Assembly (NCBI RefSeq): GCF_042685085.1
Contig: NZ_JBHUMM010000001.1
Span: forward strand, 62,001 to 126,000
Direction of reading: 5' to 3'
DNA: 64,000 nt
DNA from: Marinicrinis sediminis
GTDB taxonomy: Bacteria; Bacillota; Bacilli; Paenibacillales; KCTC-33676
This document shows, in pieces, positions 50,569 through 59,040 of the stretch. Under the pieces are notes generated by a model. That model saw only the letters and a program-made list of their open reading frames with translations. It ran no database searches and was not told the origin of the DNA. Numbering within the stretch: position 1 is the first letter of the stretch; each line of letters starts with the position of its first letter. Position numbers and translations under genes: made by a program.

Positions 50569-51654
50569 TCATGATGGTGAGTTTTTCAATTTGTACACGT
50601 ATGCTAATACCTCTGCGACAGCCTGGAACAAATCAGCCGGAATTGCTTCACCAATTTCAACCTGGGCATACAACGCCCGTGCCAGAGGTTTGTTTTCCAT
50701 AGTCAGAATGTGATGCTCTTTGGCCATTTCCTTGATTTTCAGTGCCACATAATCCTGCCCTTTAGCCAAGACCACCGGGGCTTCCATCCGTGTGCCGTCA
50801 TACTGAATGGCGACCGCATAGTGAGTCGGATTCGTAATGATCACATCGGCTTTCGGAACCTCCTGCATCATGCGCTGCATCGCCATTCGACGCTGTCTTT
50901 CGCGAATTTTGGCTTTGATCTGAGGGTCCCCTTCTGATTTTTTATACTCGTCCTTAATGTCCTGCTTGGACATCTTCAGCGATTTGTTGTGCTCGTATCG
51001 TTGATAGAAGAAATCAGCCCAGCCCAGTATAACCAGCATGGCACCGATCAGCAGGCCGAGCATCAGAGTAAGTCCGCCAATATACTCCAGCATTTCACCT
51101 AGCGGCAAGGTGGACAGTGCCAGGAGATGATCCTTTTCCCGAAGCAGGATGAGATAGACGATCAGGCCGATGATCGATATTTTAAAAATGGATTTGAAAA
51201 ATTCCACCAAGGAACGCAAGGAAAAAATCTTCTTAAATCCTTTTAGCATATTGATCTTTTCCAGCTTCATTTTGAGTGGATCTGTTGTAAAGAGCAGGCC
51301 GATCTGAATGTAATTGCCTAGAAAGGCGACGACCATCGCTACAAACATAATGGGTAAGAGCAGGATCATCATTTTCATCATCAGCTCATTCATCATGAGC
51401 AGTGTATGATCCATCGTAAACTCCTCGATCACCATCTGCTTGAAGGCATACATAAACAATTCATGGACACCGTCCGTGTAATACCCACCCATCATAAACA
51501 AAGCAAAAAAGCAAAACAGCATAATCATGGCACCGGGCAAATCCGAACTTTTGGCGACCTGTCCCTTGTCTCTAGCTTCCTTTTGCTTTTTTGGTGTGGC
51601 TTTTTCGGTTTTTTCTTGTGCAAAGAGCTGTAGATTGATTGCCCATTTTGCCAC
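50569..51654 (-). CDS. flhB: Flagellar export gate protein FlhB
   Basis: The substrate-specificity switch of the flagellar type III export apparatus. It has 361 residues. The N-terminus has INLQLFAQEKTEKATPKKQK and KGQVAKSSDL, then four membrane helices at about 30-210. The cytoplasmic domain includes the autocleavage motif NPTHYAVAIQYD (about 268-279), cut between Asn and Pro when the hook is complete. I start at GTG 51654 (MAKWAINLQLFAQ), eight bases after GAGGAG; another in-frame GTG is three codons upstream. It follows fliR by 22 bases. Confidence 0.96.
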   Translation of the reverse strand: MAKWAINLQLFAQEKTEKATPKKQKEARDKGQVAKSSDLPGAMIMLFCFFALFMMGGYYTDGVHELFMYAFKQMVIEEFTMDHTLLMMNELMMKMMILLLPIMFVAMVVAFLGNYIQIGLLFTTDPLKMKLEKINMLKGFKKIFSLRSLVEFFKSIFKISIIGLIVYLILLREKDHLLALSTLPLGEMLEYIGGLTLMLGLLIGAMLVILGWADFFYQRYEHNKSLKMSKQDIKDEYKKSEGDPQIKAKIRERQRRMAMQRMMQEVPKADVIITNPTHYAVAIQYDGTRMEAPVVLAKGQDYVALKIKEMAKEHHILTMENKPLARALYAQVEIGEAIPADLFQAVAEVLAYVYKLKNSPS

Positions 51655-51676
51655 ACAGACCACTCCTCAAAGCGAA

Positions 51677-52471
51677 TTACGTGCTGCCTATCAGATCCAG
51701 CAATCTGCTCATTTCATTAAACATGGTTTCAAAGAGTTGGGTAAACAAGTACAGAAAACCTGGAACCAGCAGCAGAAGCATCACGTATCCGACGATAATT
51801 TTCAGTGGAATCCCGACCACGAAGATATTGAACTGCGGGGCCGTTTTCGCCAGTATCCCCAGCGCCACATCCGTTAGAAACAGTGCTGCGATCAGGGGGG
51901 CGGTCATCTGAAAAGCGGAAGCAAAAACCAGGGTAAAACTCTCTACCAAAAATGCACTGATCGTGCCATCCTCAATGGACTGGAATATCTTGTGATCGAT
52001 GGGCACCCACTCATAGCTTTGCATAATGCCTCTGAGCAGTAAATGGTGACCATTCATCGCCAGAAAAATCAAGGTCATGATAAAAAATTTGAAATTACCT
52101 AAAACCGGGCTTTGTGTCCCCGTCATGGGATCGATGACATTGGCGATACCAAAACCCATCTGCATATCTACAAATGATCCCGATATTTGGACCACCATAA
52201 AAAACAAATAGGCCACGAAACCTAGCAATAACCCGATCAATACCTCTTTCAGAATCAAGGGGATGATTAATAAATCCCAAGAGACACTGGTTTCGATAGA
52301 TAAGGTAAAAAACGTAAACAAAGCCACAAAAATAGAGAACCCGATCTTGAATTGTATCGGCACTCCGCGTGATGAATAAATGGGAGCTACGACAAAAAAA
52401 GAGGTGATTCGACAGAAAACAAGCAAAAAATAAGGCAGATATTGAAAGAATAATTGGATCACACTCGCCAT
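51677..52471 (-). CDS. fliR: Flagellar export gate protein FliR
   Basis: A membrane subunit of the FliPQR export channel. It has 264 residues. About six hydrophobic segments are visible (for example LPYFLLVFCRITSFFVVAP, LTFFTLSIE-type stretch, VAYLFFMVVQISGSFVDMQM). Family-typical sequence is DMQMGFGIANVIDPMTGTQS near residue 100-120 and NGHHLLLRGIMQSYEWVPI. It starts three bases after fliQ with a weak ribosome site, so translation coupled to fliQ is likely. It precedes flhB. Confidence 0.95.
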   Translation of the reverse strand: MASVIQLFFQYLPYFLLVFCRITSFFVVAPIYSSRGVPIQFKIGFSIFVALFTFFTLSIETSVSWDLLIIPLILKEVLIGLLLGFVAYLFFMVVQISGSFVDMQMGFGIANVIDPMTGTQSPVLGNFKFFIMTLIFLAMNGHHLLLRGIMQSYEWVPIDHKIFQSIEDGTISAFLVESFTLVFASAFQMTAPLIAALFLTDVALGILAKTAPQFNIFVVGIPLKIIVGYVMLLLLVPGFLYLFTQLFETMFNEMSRLLDLIGST

Positions 52472-52474
52472 CGC

Positions 52475-52744
52475 CTAACCTATGAATTTATGCAAATTAT
52501 TAAGCAGTTGATAGGTGAAATCCACCATATTGGTGATCATCCAGCGTCCGAAAAACAAGAGGGCCACCATCACCGCAATGATTTTGGGAACGAACGCCAA
52601 CGTCTGTTCCTGGATCTGGGTCGTAGCCTGAAAGATACTGATCAGAAGACCTACAGCGAGTGCAATGACCATGAGCGGCATGCTGATCTTCAAGACGGTA
52701 TATACAGCTTGTCCTGCCAATTGAATAATAAATTCAGAGCTCAT
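52475..52744 (-). CDS. fliQ: Flagellar export gate protein FliQ
   Basis: A small subunit of the FliPQR channel. It has 89 residues with two membrane hairpin helices (about 12-38 and 50-75). The family motif ISIFQATTQIQEQTLAFVPK is at about 32-51. LLFFGRWMITNMVDFTYQLL follows. The start ATG follows CAGGGGGG. A 131-base gap separates it from fliP, the longest inside this part of the operon, and I see no promoter or terminator in it. Confidence 0.96.
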   Translation of the reverse strand: MSSEFIIQLAGQAVYTVLKISMPLMVIALAVGLLISIFQATTQIQEQTLAFVPKIIAVMVALLFFGRWMITNMVDFTYQLLNNLHKFIG

Positions 52745-52875
52745 GCCATCCCCCCTGTCTGTCTCACCTTCTGTATCCTCTTACGATAATCGCTGCTTTC
52801 TCTGGTGTCAGCTGCTTGTTCCTTGTTCTTACAGCTCGCCTCTAACAACGCGTATGCAGTAGTCTCTTCTGTTCG

Positions 52876-53547
52876 CTAATTGAAGCTGAGCAACAGGGAC
52901 TTGACCACCAGATGCCAGCCATCCACCAGAACAAACAACAAAATCTTGAACGGCAATGAAATCATAACTGGCGGCAACATCATCATCCCCATCGACATGA
53001 GGACACTGGCGACGACCATATCAATAATCAGAAACGGGATAAAAATCATAAATCCCATCTGAAATGCTGTCTTCAATTCACTTAATGCAAAAGCTGGAAT
53101 CAATGCCGTGAGCGGAATGCCTTCTACATTCTCCGGCCTTTCCGTATTGGCATAATTCAAAAATAATAATAAGTCCTTTTCCCTCGTATGCTTGGCCATA
53201 AATTGCTTCATCGGAATGCTGGCCTTTTCGAGAGCTTCAGTCTGACTCTCAATTTCCCCCCTTAAATACGGTTGCAATGCTTCGTCATTGATCTGCGACA
53301 ATGTAGGCGCCATAACGAAGAGACTTAAAAATAAAGCCAGGCCAATAATGACCTGTGTAGGAGGCATCTGCTGGGTGGCCAGTGCCGTTCGGACAAAGCC
53401 AAGAACGATGACAATTCTCGTAAAGCAGGTCATAAGCAAAAGGATGGCCGGTGCAATACTCAAGATCGTGATGAGCACGATGATGGAGACGGTACTCGAT
53501 GGTTCAAGCCCCGGTATATTGATAATATTTTCGAAGGTCCTATTCAT
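52876..53547 (-). CDS. fliP: Flagellar export gate protein FliP
   Basis: The core channel subunit of the flagellar type III export gate. It has 223 residues. Four hydrophobic segments are present. Signatures are MTCFTRIVIVLGFVRTALAT (about 39-58), QMPPTQVIIGLALFLSLFVM, LSELKTAFQMGFMIFIPFL and ASVLMSMGMMMLPP. Unlike enterobacterial FliP there is no evident cleavable signal peptide: the mature-like sequence begins a few residues after MNRTFENI. Its ATG overlaps the fliO/Z stop by four bases. Confidence 0.96.
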   Translation of the reverse strand: MNRTFENIINIPGLEPSSTVSIIVLITILSIAPAILLLMTCFTRIVIVLGFVRTALATQQMPPTQVIIGLALFLSLFVMAPTLSQINDEALQPYLRGEIESQTEALEKASIPMKQFMAKHTREKDLLLFLNYANTERPENVEGIPLTALIPAFALSELKTAFQMGFMIFIPFLIIDMVVASVLMSMGMMMLPPVMISLPFKILLFVLVDGWHLVVKSLLLSFN

Positions 53548-54167
53548 CGCTTATCCTTTCCATTTCGCTCATCATCCTCATATGGATCGTGCAAGTGGTT
53601 TTTTTGATTGGACATTTCATGAAGTCGATCCAGCATCACTTTCTGAAAAGATACAGGTTCAACTTCATGATCCAATCCTTTGTCCGACTGCTTTTTGGGA
53701 AATTTCGACCAGAGTCGATCCAGCTTCAGTTTCCCTCTCAGGGACTGATTCTGTTCCTGATGATCCAGCGCATTCAGCAATTCGGTTACTTGCTCTTCCC
53801 CTTCAATCCGATCCACGACCGTGATATCCTCACCCACACCCAAGACGTAGATCTTGGGGCCAATCTGGACCACATGGACAGAACGGTTTTGTGCAATGGT
53901 TAGCGCACTGATCGACCGAATGCCAGATTGGGAAAACCAGGTTTTGTTTTTTTGAGCAATGAACCGGAGAAGAACAATGATGAGTCCAATTATCACCATC
54001 AAAACGACCATGACGTAAATGAAGGATGAGAAATTCGGTTCCCATCCATTGAAAGAATTGTCTAACTTGTCGTTTTCAGCTGCGAACCCAAGCCTGGAAA
54101 CTGCAAACCAGCTCCAGACAGATACGGATGTTCCAGTTAGAATTCGTAAGCTTTTATGACTGATCAA
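53544..54167 (-). CDS. fliZ: Flagellar protein FliO/FliZ
   Basis: An accessory membrane protein that stabilises FliP during assembly of the export gate. It has about 207 residues. A probable N-terminal signal segment (ILTGTSVSVWSWFAVSRLGF) precedes a short outer region. A membrane helix is at about 50-72 (FIYVMVVLMVIIGLIIVLLR). A FliO domain follows (ISALTIAQNRSVHVVQIGPK, YVLGVGEDITVVDRI), then a long polar C-terminus. The start is uncertain: TTG 54167 has AAGGGA at nine bases, while TTG 54176 is three codons earlier but too close to it. It overlaps fliP by four bases. Confidence 0.88.
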   Translation of the reverse strand: MISHKSLRILTGTSVSVWSWFAVSRLGFAAENDKLDNSFNGWEPNFSSFIYVMVVLMVIIGLIIVLLRFIAQKNKTWFSQSGIRSISALTIAQNRSVHVVQIGPKIYVLGVGEDITVVDRIEGEEQVTELLNALDHQEQNQSLRGKLKLDRLWSKFPKKQSDKGLDHEVEPVSFQKVMLDRLHEMSNQKNHLHDPYEDDERNGKDKR

Positions 54168-54221
54168 ATTGCACAATCCCTTCTGCAGCCAATCCTTTAG
54201 CCCTGCCTGCAGGCAGTCCCA

Positions 54222-54584
54222 TTAGCCTAATGTTTTTTTAATCGCTTCGATGACTCGATCAGCCTGAAATGGCTTTACGATAAAATCTTTCGCTCCTGCC
54301 TGAATGGCATCGATGACCATCGCTTGCTGCCCCATTGCGGAACACATAATGACTTTTGCGTTGCCATCCATTTTTTTAATCTCTTTCAGTGCTGTAATGC
54401 CGTCCATTTCAGGCATCGTAATATCCATGGTCACGAGATCCGGTTGAAGCTCCTTGTACTTTTCAACAGCCTGAGAACCGTCATTCGCCTCACCAACGAC
54501 CTCGTACCCGTTTTTGGAAAGGATATCCTTGATCATCATTCTCATAAAAGCTGCATCATCCACGATTAAAATTTTGTTAGACAT
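54222..54584 (-). CDS. cheY: Chemotaxis response regulator CheY
   Basis: The diffusible signal that, when phosphorylated by CheA, binds FliM/FliY to change flagellar rotation. It has 120 residues, a single receiver domain. The acidic pocket is in LIVDDAAFMRMMIKDIL and the acceptor Asp in LVTMDITMPEMDG (about Asp54). The switch threonine position holds Ser in IMCSAMGQQAMV, and lysine is in DFIVKPFQADRV. Position between fliY and fliZ matches B. subtilis. The start ATG follows AGGAGGAAATAAC. Confidence 0.97.
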   Translation of the reverse strand: MSNKILIVDDAAFMRMMIKDILSKNGYEVVGEANDGSQAVEKYKELQPDLVTMDITMPEMDGITALKEIKKMDGNAKVIMCSAMGQQAMVIDAIQAGAKDFIVKPFQADRVIEAIKKTLG

Positions 54585-54616
54585 TGTTATTTCCTCCTAA
54601 TCCATTGTCACTGCGT

Positions 54617-55978
54617 CTATTGAAGATTTTTGATGCGATCTAGTTGACTTACGATGTCCGTTACCCGAACACCAAAATTCTCGTCTATGACGACCACTTC
54701 GCCTTTGGCCACCAATTTGTTGTTGACCAGTATATCGACAGGCTCACCAGCCAGCTTATCGAGCTCAAGTATCGATCCCTGGGACAAATCGAGTATATCT
54801 TTGATTTGTCGGGTCGTTCGGCCAAGCTCAACGGTTACCTTCAACGGGATATCCATCAGCAAATCGAGATTAGACGATGCGCCCTGCATGCCGCTTCCCT
54901 GGAATTGCGCATATTCAACAGGCTGCACATTCACATTGCGATTTGGCTGCTGCGGCATACCGCCCCCTTGCGGGTAACCCATTGGTGGTGGATAATGACC
55001 CGGAGCCGGTTGCCCATACATATCCGGATAGCCTTGGGCAGCCGGAGGCTGCATATATGGAGGCTGCTGTGGTGGCTGCTGTCCCCCATATGGATTCGGT
55101 TGTGGCGGTGTCCCCATTGGCTGCTGCGGTGCAGGCTGTTCAGGCGCAGGTGGTGCTTGCGCAGCTGCAGGTGGCTGTGAAGGTGCTGAAGGTGGTGTCG
55201 GCACATTTTGTTCTGCCTGTACAGACGGTTCCTCGGCTTCGACAGCTTCTTCCTGGACTTCCTCGCCCCCACCCATCAAGCTGACAACCATGTTTTTGGC
55301 AAATGGCACAGTCAACAGCTGCATGATATTGGAATCTATCAGATCTTCAATCTTCAGACGGAACGAGATTTGAACATACACTTTTTCGTCAGGAAGTCTG
55401 GTTTCCCCTTCTCCCTGGGTCAAATCCAGAATATCAATGCCTGGCGGAGAAATATTCACCATGCGATTGAAGATGGTAGACATGGAAGTGGCAGATGAAC
55501 CCATCATCTGATTCATCGCTTCCTGTACCGCACTGATATGAATCTCGGTCAGCTCATCCTCTTCGGTAATCATGCCGTCGCCACCGAGCATGAGGTTGGC
55601 AATCACTTGTGCATCACGCTTTTGAATGACCAGCAGATTGGCTCCCTCGAAGCCGTCTACATAGTTGACATGTACAGCCACATGCGGTTTGGGAAATTCC
55701 GCTTCCAGTTTGTCTTTCTCGACAACAGTGACCGTGGGAGTCGTAATATCCACCTTTTTGCCTAGCAATGTAGATAGCGCAGTGGCTGCACTGCCGAATG
55801 TAATATTCCCGATTTCACCCAGTGCATCTTGCTCGAGGGAAGTTAAATAATCATCTACCGTTACGCTTTCTGAACCGGAACCCGAATTACTGTCTCCGTC
55901 AGCTTGATCATCCGAAACGGCTGACGCGTTTAGCAGAGCATCGATTTCTTCCTGCGACAAGTAATCCTTATTCGACAT
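54617..55978 (-). CDS. fliY: C-ring switch protein and CheY-P phosphatase FliY
   Basis: A switch-complex protein that combines a CheC-like CheY-P phosphatase with a FliN-like C-terminus. It has 453 residues. The N-terminal CheY-binding motif is LSQEEIDALLNAS. The CheC-like domain (about 35-238) has two active-site helices, LEQDALGEIGNITFGSAATA and ISAVQEAMNQMMGSSATSM. A Pro/Gln/Gly/Tyr-rich linker of about 120 residues follows (about 245-365). The FliN/SpoA domain covers about 370-450 (PLKVTVELGRTTRQIKDIL). The start is ATG 55978 after GGGGAGG; it overlaps fliM by 11 bases. The linker is longer than I expect for B. subtilis FliY (378 residues). Confidence 0.95.
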   Translation of the reverse strand: MSNKDYLSQEEIDALLNASAVSDDQADGDSNSGSGSESVTVDDYLTSLEQDALGEIGNITFGSAATALSTLLGKKVDITTPTVTVVEKDKLEAEFPKPHVAVHVNYVDGFEGANLLVIQKRDAQVIANLMLGGDGMITEEDELTEIHISAVQEAMNQMMGSSATSMSTIFNRMVNISPPGIDILDLTQGEGETRLPDEKVYVQISFRLKIEDLIDSNIMQLLTVPFAKNMVVSLMGGGEEVQEEAVEAEEPSVQAEQNVPTPPSAPSQPPAAAQAPPAPEQPAPQQPMGTPPQPNPYGGQQPPQQPPYMQPPAAQGYPDMYGQPAPGHYPPPMGYPQGGGMPQQPNRNVNVQPVEYAQFQGSGMQGASSNLDLLMDIPLKVTVELGRTTRQIKDILDLSQGSILELDKLAGEPVDILVNNKLVAKGEVVVIDENFGVRVTDIVSQLDRIKNLQ

Positions 55979-56966
55979 TCTCTTCCTCCCCTTCTTCCAC
56001 AATATCCGTGATTTGTACGGCTACTTTTCCCTTCACCTGCCCAGGATTGCCGAAAAACTTCAGCTTCTCTCCGACCTTAATATGTAACCCGGTACTCATT
56101 GGCTTATTTAAGGCTATGACATCATGAACAGACAGGTTTAGAAGTTCCTGCACGGTAATTTCAGATGTACCTAATTCAGCAATAATCGGAAGTTGAGCAC
56201 GATGGACGTTCTGCACCAATGCAGACGTGTCACGCTCACCCCGCTGTTTTTTCTGAGAAACAAACCAATGGTGCACAGAAAGCTTGGCCATAATCGGCTC
56301 GATGACCACATGCGGAATACACAAGTTGATCATGCCGGTGGTATCACCAATTTTTGTGCTGAGTGAAATCAGCGCGATTGTTTCATTCGGAGACACAATT
56401 TGCATAAATTGCGGGTTGGTCTCCAGTGCCTCCAGCCTTGGATTTATATCAACAACAGTTTTCCAGGCTTCCTGAAGGCTGTCAAACGCCCTCGAGAAAA
56501 TTCTTTCCATCACTGTTGTTTCTATCTCAGTCAAGTTATTTATTTTGGAAGGGGATGTCCCTGAACCGCCCAGCAGCCGATCCAGCATAGCGAAAGCTAC
56601 GTTTGGATTGACCTCCAGAACCATCCTGCCCTCTAGTGGCTCCGCCTCAAATATATTGAGTATCGTCATTTTAGGAATGGATCGGATAAACTCATCATAA
56701 GGCAGCTGCTCCACCTGAACGACGCTAATCTGCACAAATGTACGCAACTGGGCTGAAAAATAAGTCGTCAGAAAGCGGGCGAAATTTTCATGTATGCGTG
56801 TCAAGCTGCGAATGTGATCTTTGGAAAATCGCACCGCACGCTTAAAGTCATAGATGCGTATTTTCTTTTCCGTTTCTTCCTTTTTCAGTTCCTCTGCATT
56901 CATTTCGCCAGATGAAAGCGCCGCGAGCAGGGCATCAATTTCATTTTGCGAGAGTACATCTACCAT
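55968..56966 (-). CDS. fliM: C-ring switch protein FliM
   Basis: The central switch protein to which CheY-P binds. It has 332 residues. The N-terminal CheY-P-binding peptide is VLSQNEIDALLAAL. The middle CheC-like domain (about 45-230) has SKDHIRSLTRIHENFARFLT and the GGSGTSPSK loop typical of FliM. The C-terminal SpoA domain (about 245-325) has AELGTSEITVQELLNLSVHD. The start ATG follows AAAGGGGGTG. It is 47 bases after fliL and overlaps fliY by 11 bases. Confidence 0.97.
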   Translation of the reverse strand: MVDVLSQNEIDALLAALSSGEMNAEELKKEETEKKIRIYDFKRAVRFSKDHIRSLTRIHENFARFLTTYFSAQLRTFVQISVVQVEQLPYDEFIRSIPKMTILNIFEAEPLEGRMVLEVNPNVAFAMLDRLLGGSGTSPSKINNLTEIETTVMERIFSRAFDSLQEAWKTVVDINPRLEALETNPQFMQIVSPNETIALISLSTKIGDTTGMINLCIPHVVIEPIMAKLSVHHWFVSQKKQRGERDTSALVQNVHRAQLPIIAELGTSEITVQELLNLSVHDVIALNKPMSTGLHIKVGEKLKFFGNPGQVKGKVAVQITDIVEEGEEENVE

Positions 56967-57013
56967 ACAGACACCCCCTTTGCTTCATAGACTTACGCTT
57001 TCAAGAACGTATG

Positions 57014-57478
57014 TTATTGTTGCGTAATGATAATATCCGTAATTTGTACTTCCTTCAGCTTGCCTTCTTGAAGAATGGCATTAATTTCGTTCATCATTCT
57101 GGCGTTAAAGGCATCCTGTCCCTGGCTGCCAGAGATCGCGTCAGGCGCTGTATCGGCCAGTGCTTTCACGATAATTGATTTTACGGTTGAGGTCAGAAAC
57201 CCCAGTTCCTCTTTCACTTTCTCATTCTCTACGATCAGATCGAGATTCAGCTTAACAATGTAATCCAGATTGGACAAATTCGTAATGATTTCATTGACTT
57301 CTACCGTTAATTCCTTGCGTTCTTCTGCGGTTAATTGGGCAGGTTCTTCAATGGCAATCTCATTCCCATTGCTGCCAGAATCATCCTTGAGCATAAAATG
57401 ATAGAGAGAGAAAGCGGCTACGGCAATAAGTGTAATGGATACAAGCACAATGATCAGAATGGGAACAAGTTTTTTCAT
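57014..57478 (-). CDS. fliL: Flagellar basal body-associated protein FliL
   Basis: A single-pass membrane protein near the stator units, supporting torque and motor stability. It has 154 residues. The N-terminal membrane segment is at about 4-27 (LVPILIIVLVSITLIAVAAF), then a short acidic linker. The FliL domain is at about 50-150 (ELTVEVNEIITNLSNLDYIV) and ends MNEINAILQEGKLKEVQITD, IIITQQ. The ATG overlaps the stop of swrD/flbD by four bases, with GGAGG in that gene's end. fliM follows after 47 bases. Confidence 0.95.
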   Translation of the reverse strand: MKKLVPILIIVLVSITLIAVAAFSLYHFMLKDDSGSNGNEIAIEEPAQLTAEERKELTVEVNEIITNLSNLDYIVKLNLDLIVENEKVKEELGFLTSTVKSIIVKALADTAPDAISGSQGQDAFNARMMNEINAILQEGKLKEVQITDIIITQQ

Positions 57479-57702
57479 TCCTCGGCCTCCTCCTCTTTAT
57501 GGCGTAAGGCAGAGGCACCGACGAGTCCAATCTGACTCAGATATTGTCGAATTAAGCTTACCACATCTTCAACGGTTTCGAGAACAATAAATTTATTTCC
57601 TGTTGTCAGCGAAATAATGGTGTCTGGCGTGGCCTCAACCGTCTCAATGAACAAGGCATTAATCGACATTTTTCTTCCATTTAACCGAGTGACTGTAATC
57701 AT
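57475..57702 (-). CDS. swrD: FlbD-family flagellar protein (SwrD)
   Basis: A 75-residue protein of the FlbD family. The conserved start ITVTRLNGRKMSINALFIET, then TPDTIISLTTGNKFIVLE and VEDVVSLIRQYL are diagnostic. An acidic tail follows. In B. subtilis the gene at this place, swrD (ylzI), increases flagellar motor power needed for swarming. The start ATG follows GGGGGG with an adequate spacer. It lies between flgE/G and fliL and overlaps fliL by four bases. Confidence 0.93.
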   Translation of the reverse strand: MITVTRLNGRKMSINALFIETVEATPDTIISLTTGNKFIVLETVEDVVSLIRQYLSQIGLVGASALRHKEEEAEE

Positions 57703-57726
57703 CTGGTGCCCCCCTTAATCATCCAA

Positions 57727-58554
57727 TTATCGTTTCAGATTGACGACTTCCTGCAGAATTTCATCAGAGGTTGTGATAATACGGGAGTTGGCCTGGAAGC
57801 CTCTCTGTGCCACAATCATCTCTGTGAATTCACCTGTCAAGTCAACATTCGACATTTCCAATTGTCCGGACACAATGGAACCCGTGCCGGTCTCGGCATC
57901 TGCTGGTGCACCGATAATATCAAGGACAGACTCCGCTTCCGCCTGGGCATTTGGCGTCAATCTGTACAAGCTGCCTCCCACTTTCTCCAGACCGCTCGGG
58001 TTTGTAATCTTGGCAACCCCGATCTGCGTATCCAGTGTTTCACTGGTGCCATCTGCGTTCACGGCGATAAATTGACCGTTCTGAGAGATGGAGAAAGCCG
58101 TTACTTCCTCTTCCAGCTGAATCGGTGCACCATCAGCACCTAGCACGAACATACCGTCTGCGTTGACGAGATTGCGGTTGGCATCAATAGTAAAGTTACC
58201 AGCTCGGGTAAGGAATGCATTCTCGCCATCTGCGTCCGCACTGACGACAAAGAATCCATCTCCGTTAATTCTCAAATCAGTTACCATACCCGTCGTCATC
58301 GCACTGCCGCCGGAATGAATGGTATCAATCGCAGAGATCGTAGAGCCAAGTCCAACCTGTTTGGCGTTGACGCCCCCTTTTTCATCGGTTGGAGCGGAAA
58401 CACCGGAAATGGTTTGTGACAAAATATCCTGGAACATGACTCTGCTTCCCTTGAATCCGACCGTGTTAACATTGGAAATGTTGTTCCCGATAACGTCCAG
58501 CTTGGTTTGGAAACCTCTCATACCAGAAATTCCTGAGTACAAAGATCTTAGCAT
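57727..58554 (-). CDS. flgE: Flagellar hook protein (FlgE/FlgG family)
   Basis: A structural hook/rod protein of 275 residues. The N-terminal family motif LDVIGNNISNVNTVGFKGSR is at about 19-38, and the C-terminal motif EMSNVDLTGEFTEMIVAQRG, with FQANSRIITTSDEILQEVVN, is at the end. A central beta-rich region (about 85-215) is exposed. B. subtilis has a protein of about the same length at this place, first called FlgG and shown to be the hook protein FlgE, so I prefer FlgE. A distal rod protein FlgG cannot be excluded by sequence alone. The start ATG follows GAGGAGG. Confidence 0.9.
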   Translation of the reverse strand: MLRSLYSGISGMRGFQTKLDVIGNNISNVNTVGFKGSRVMFQDILSQTISGVSAPTDEKGGVNAKQVGLGSTISAIDTIHSGGSAMTTGMVTDLRINGDGFFVVSADADGENAFLTRAGNFTIDANRNLVNADGMFVLGADGAPIQLEEEVTAFSISQNGQFIAVNADGTSETLDTQIGVAKITNPSGLEKVGGSLYRLTPNAQAEAESVLDIIGAPADAETGTGSIVSGQLEMSNVDLTGEFTEMIVAQRGFQANSRIITTSDEILQEVVNLKR

Positions 58555-58650
58555 ATTGTACTTCCTCCTCGATTCATGTTACATCCGTATCAATCGGTCA
58601 ACGGATGTTGCGGGCCTCCTGTTCGGTCCAGCCCTTGTACTGCTATCCTG

Positions 58651-59040
58651 CTATCTAACGACTACGGCACTGTCGATCTGAGTAAATACGTGGTCTTGTA
58701 AAGATTGCTGATCCATGGCCGTCACGACGGTGTTGCTCTTCACATTGACAATAAAAGCGAGATTGTTCATCAGCAGCAGCGTATCCTTAGCGCCTTTTCC
58801 CGCCGCTTTCTGTACAGCTTGTTCCAGTTTCGTCCATTGTTCAGGCTGGATTCGGATTCCTCTTTGGGCCAGTCTCATTTCCGCATGATGGCTAAACTTG
58901 AGCAGTTTCTGATTGAGTACCTGTTGAAATGAATCTTGGGAATTCAGACTTGTAGAAGCGCCCTTCCCTTGCTGCTGATGTGGACGAATCGGAATGGGCG
59001 TCTGTGTGTACAAACTCCCGACCTTCACGCCATCAGCCAA
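58651..59040 (-). CDS. TIGR02530-type flagellar operon protein
   Basis: A protein of about 129 residues with the features of the TIGR02530 flagellar operon family. A disordered N-terminal part contains VKVGSLYTQTPIPIRPH. A conserved core follows: LNQKLLKFSHHAEMRLAQRG, IRIQPEQWTKLEQAVQKAAG and KDTLLLMNNLAFIVNVKSNT. The function is unknown. The start is uncertain: TTG 59040 follows GGAAG by eight bases and overlaps the flgD stop by eight bases, while ATG 59118 would give 155 residues and an 86-base overlap with flgD. It lies between flgD and the hook gene. Confidence 0.82.
   Translation of the reverse strand: MADGVKVGSLYTQTPIPIRPHQQQGKGASTSLNSQDSFQQVLNQKLLKFSHHAEMRLAQRGIRIQPEQWTKLEQAVQKAAGKGAKDTLLLMNNLAFIVNVKSNTVVTAMDQQSLQDHVFTQIDSAVVVR

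Noticed and set aside
52745..52875. Possible small gene or promoter in the fliP-fliQ gap
   Set aside because: No frame with a start and ribosome site, no promoter-like boxes and no clear hairpin; left as plain spacer.
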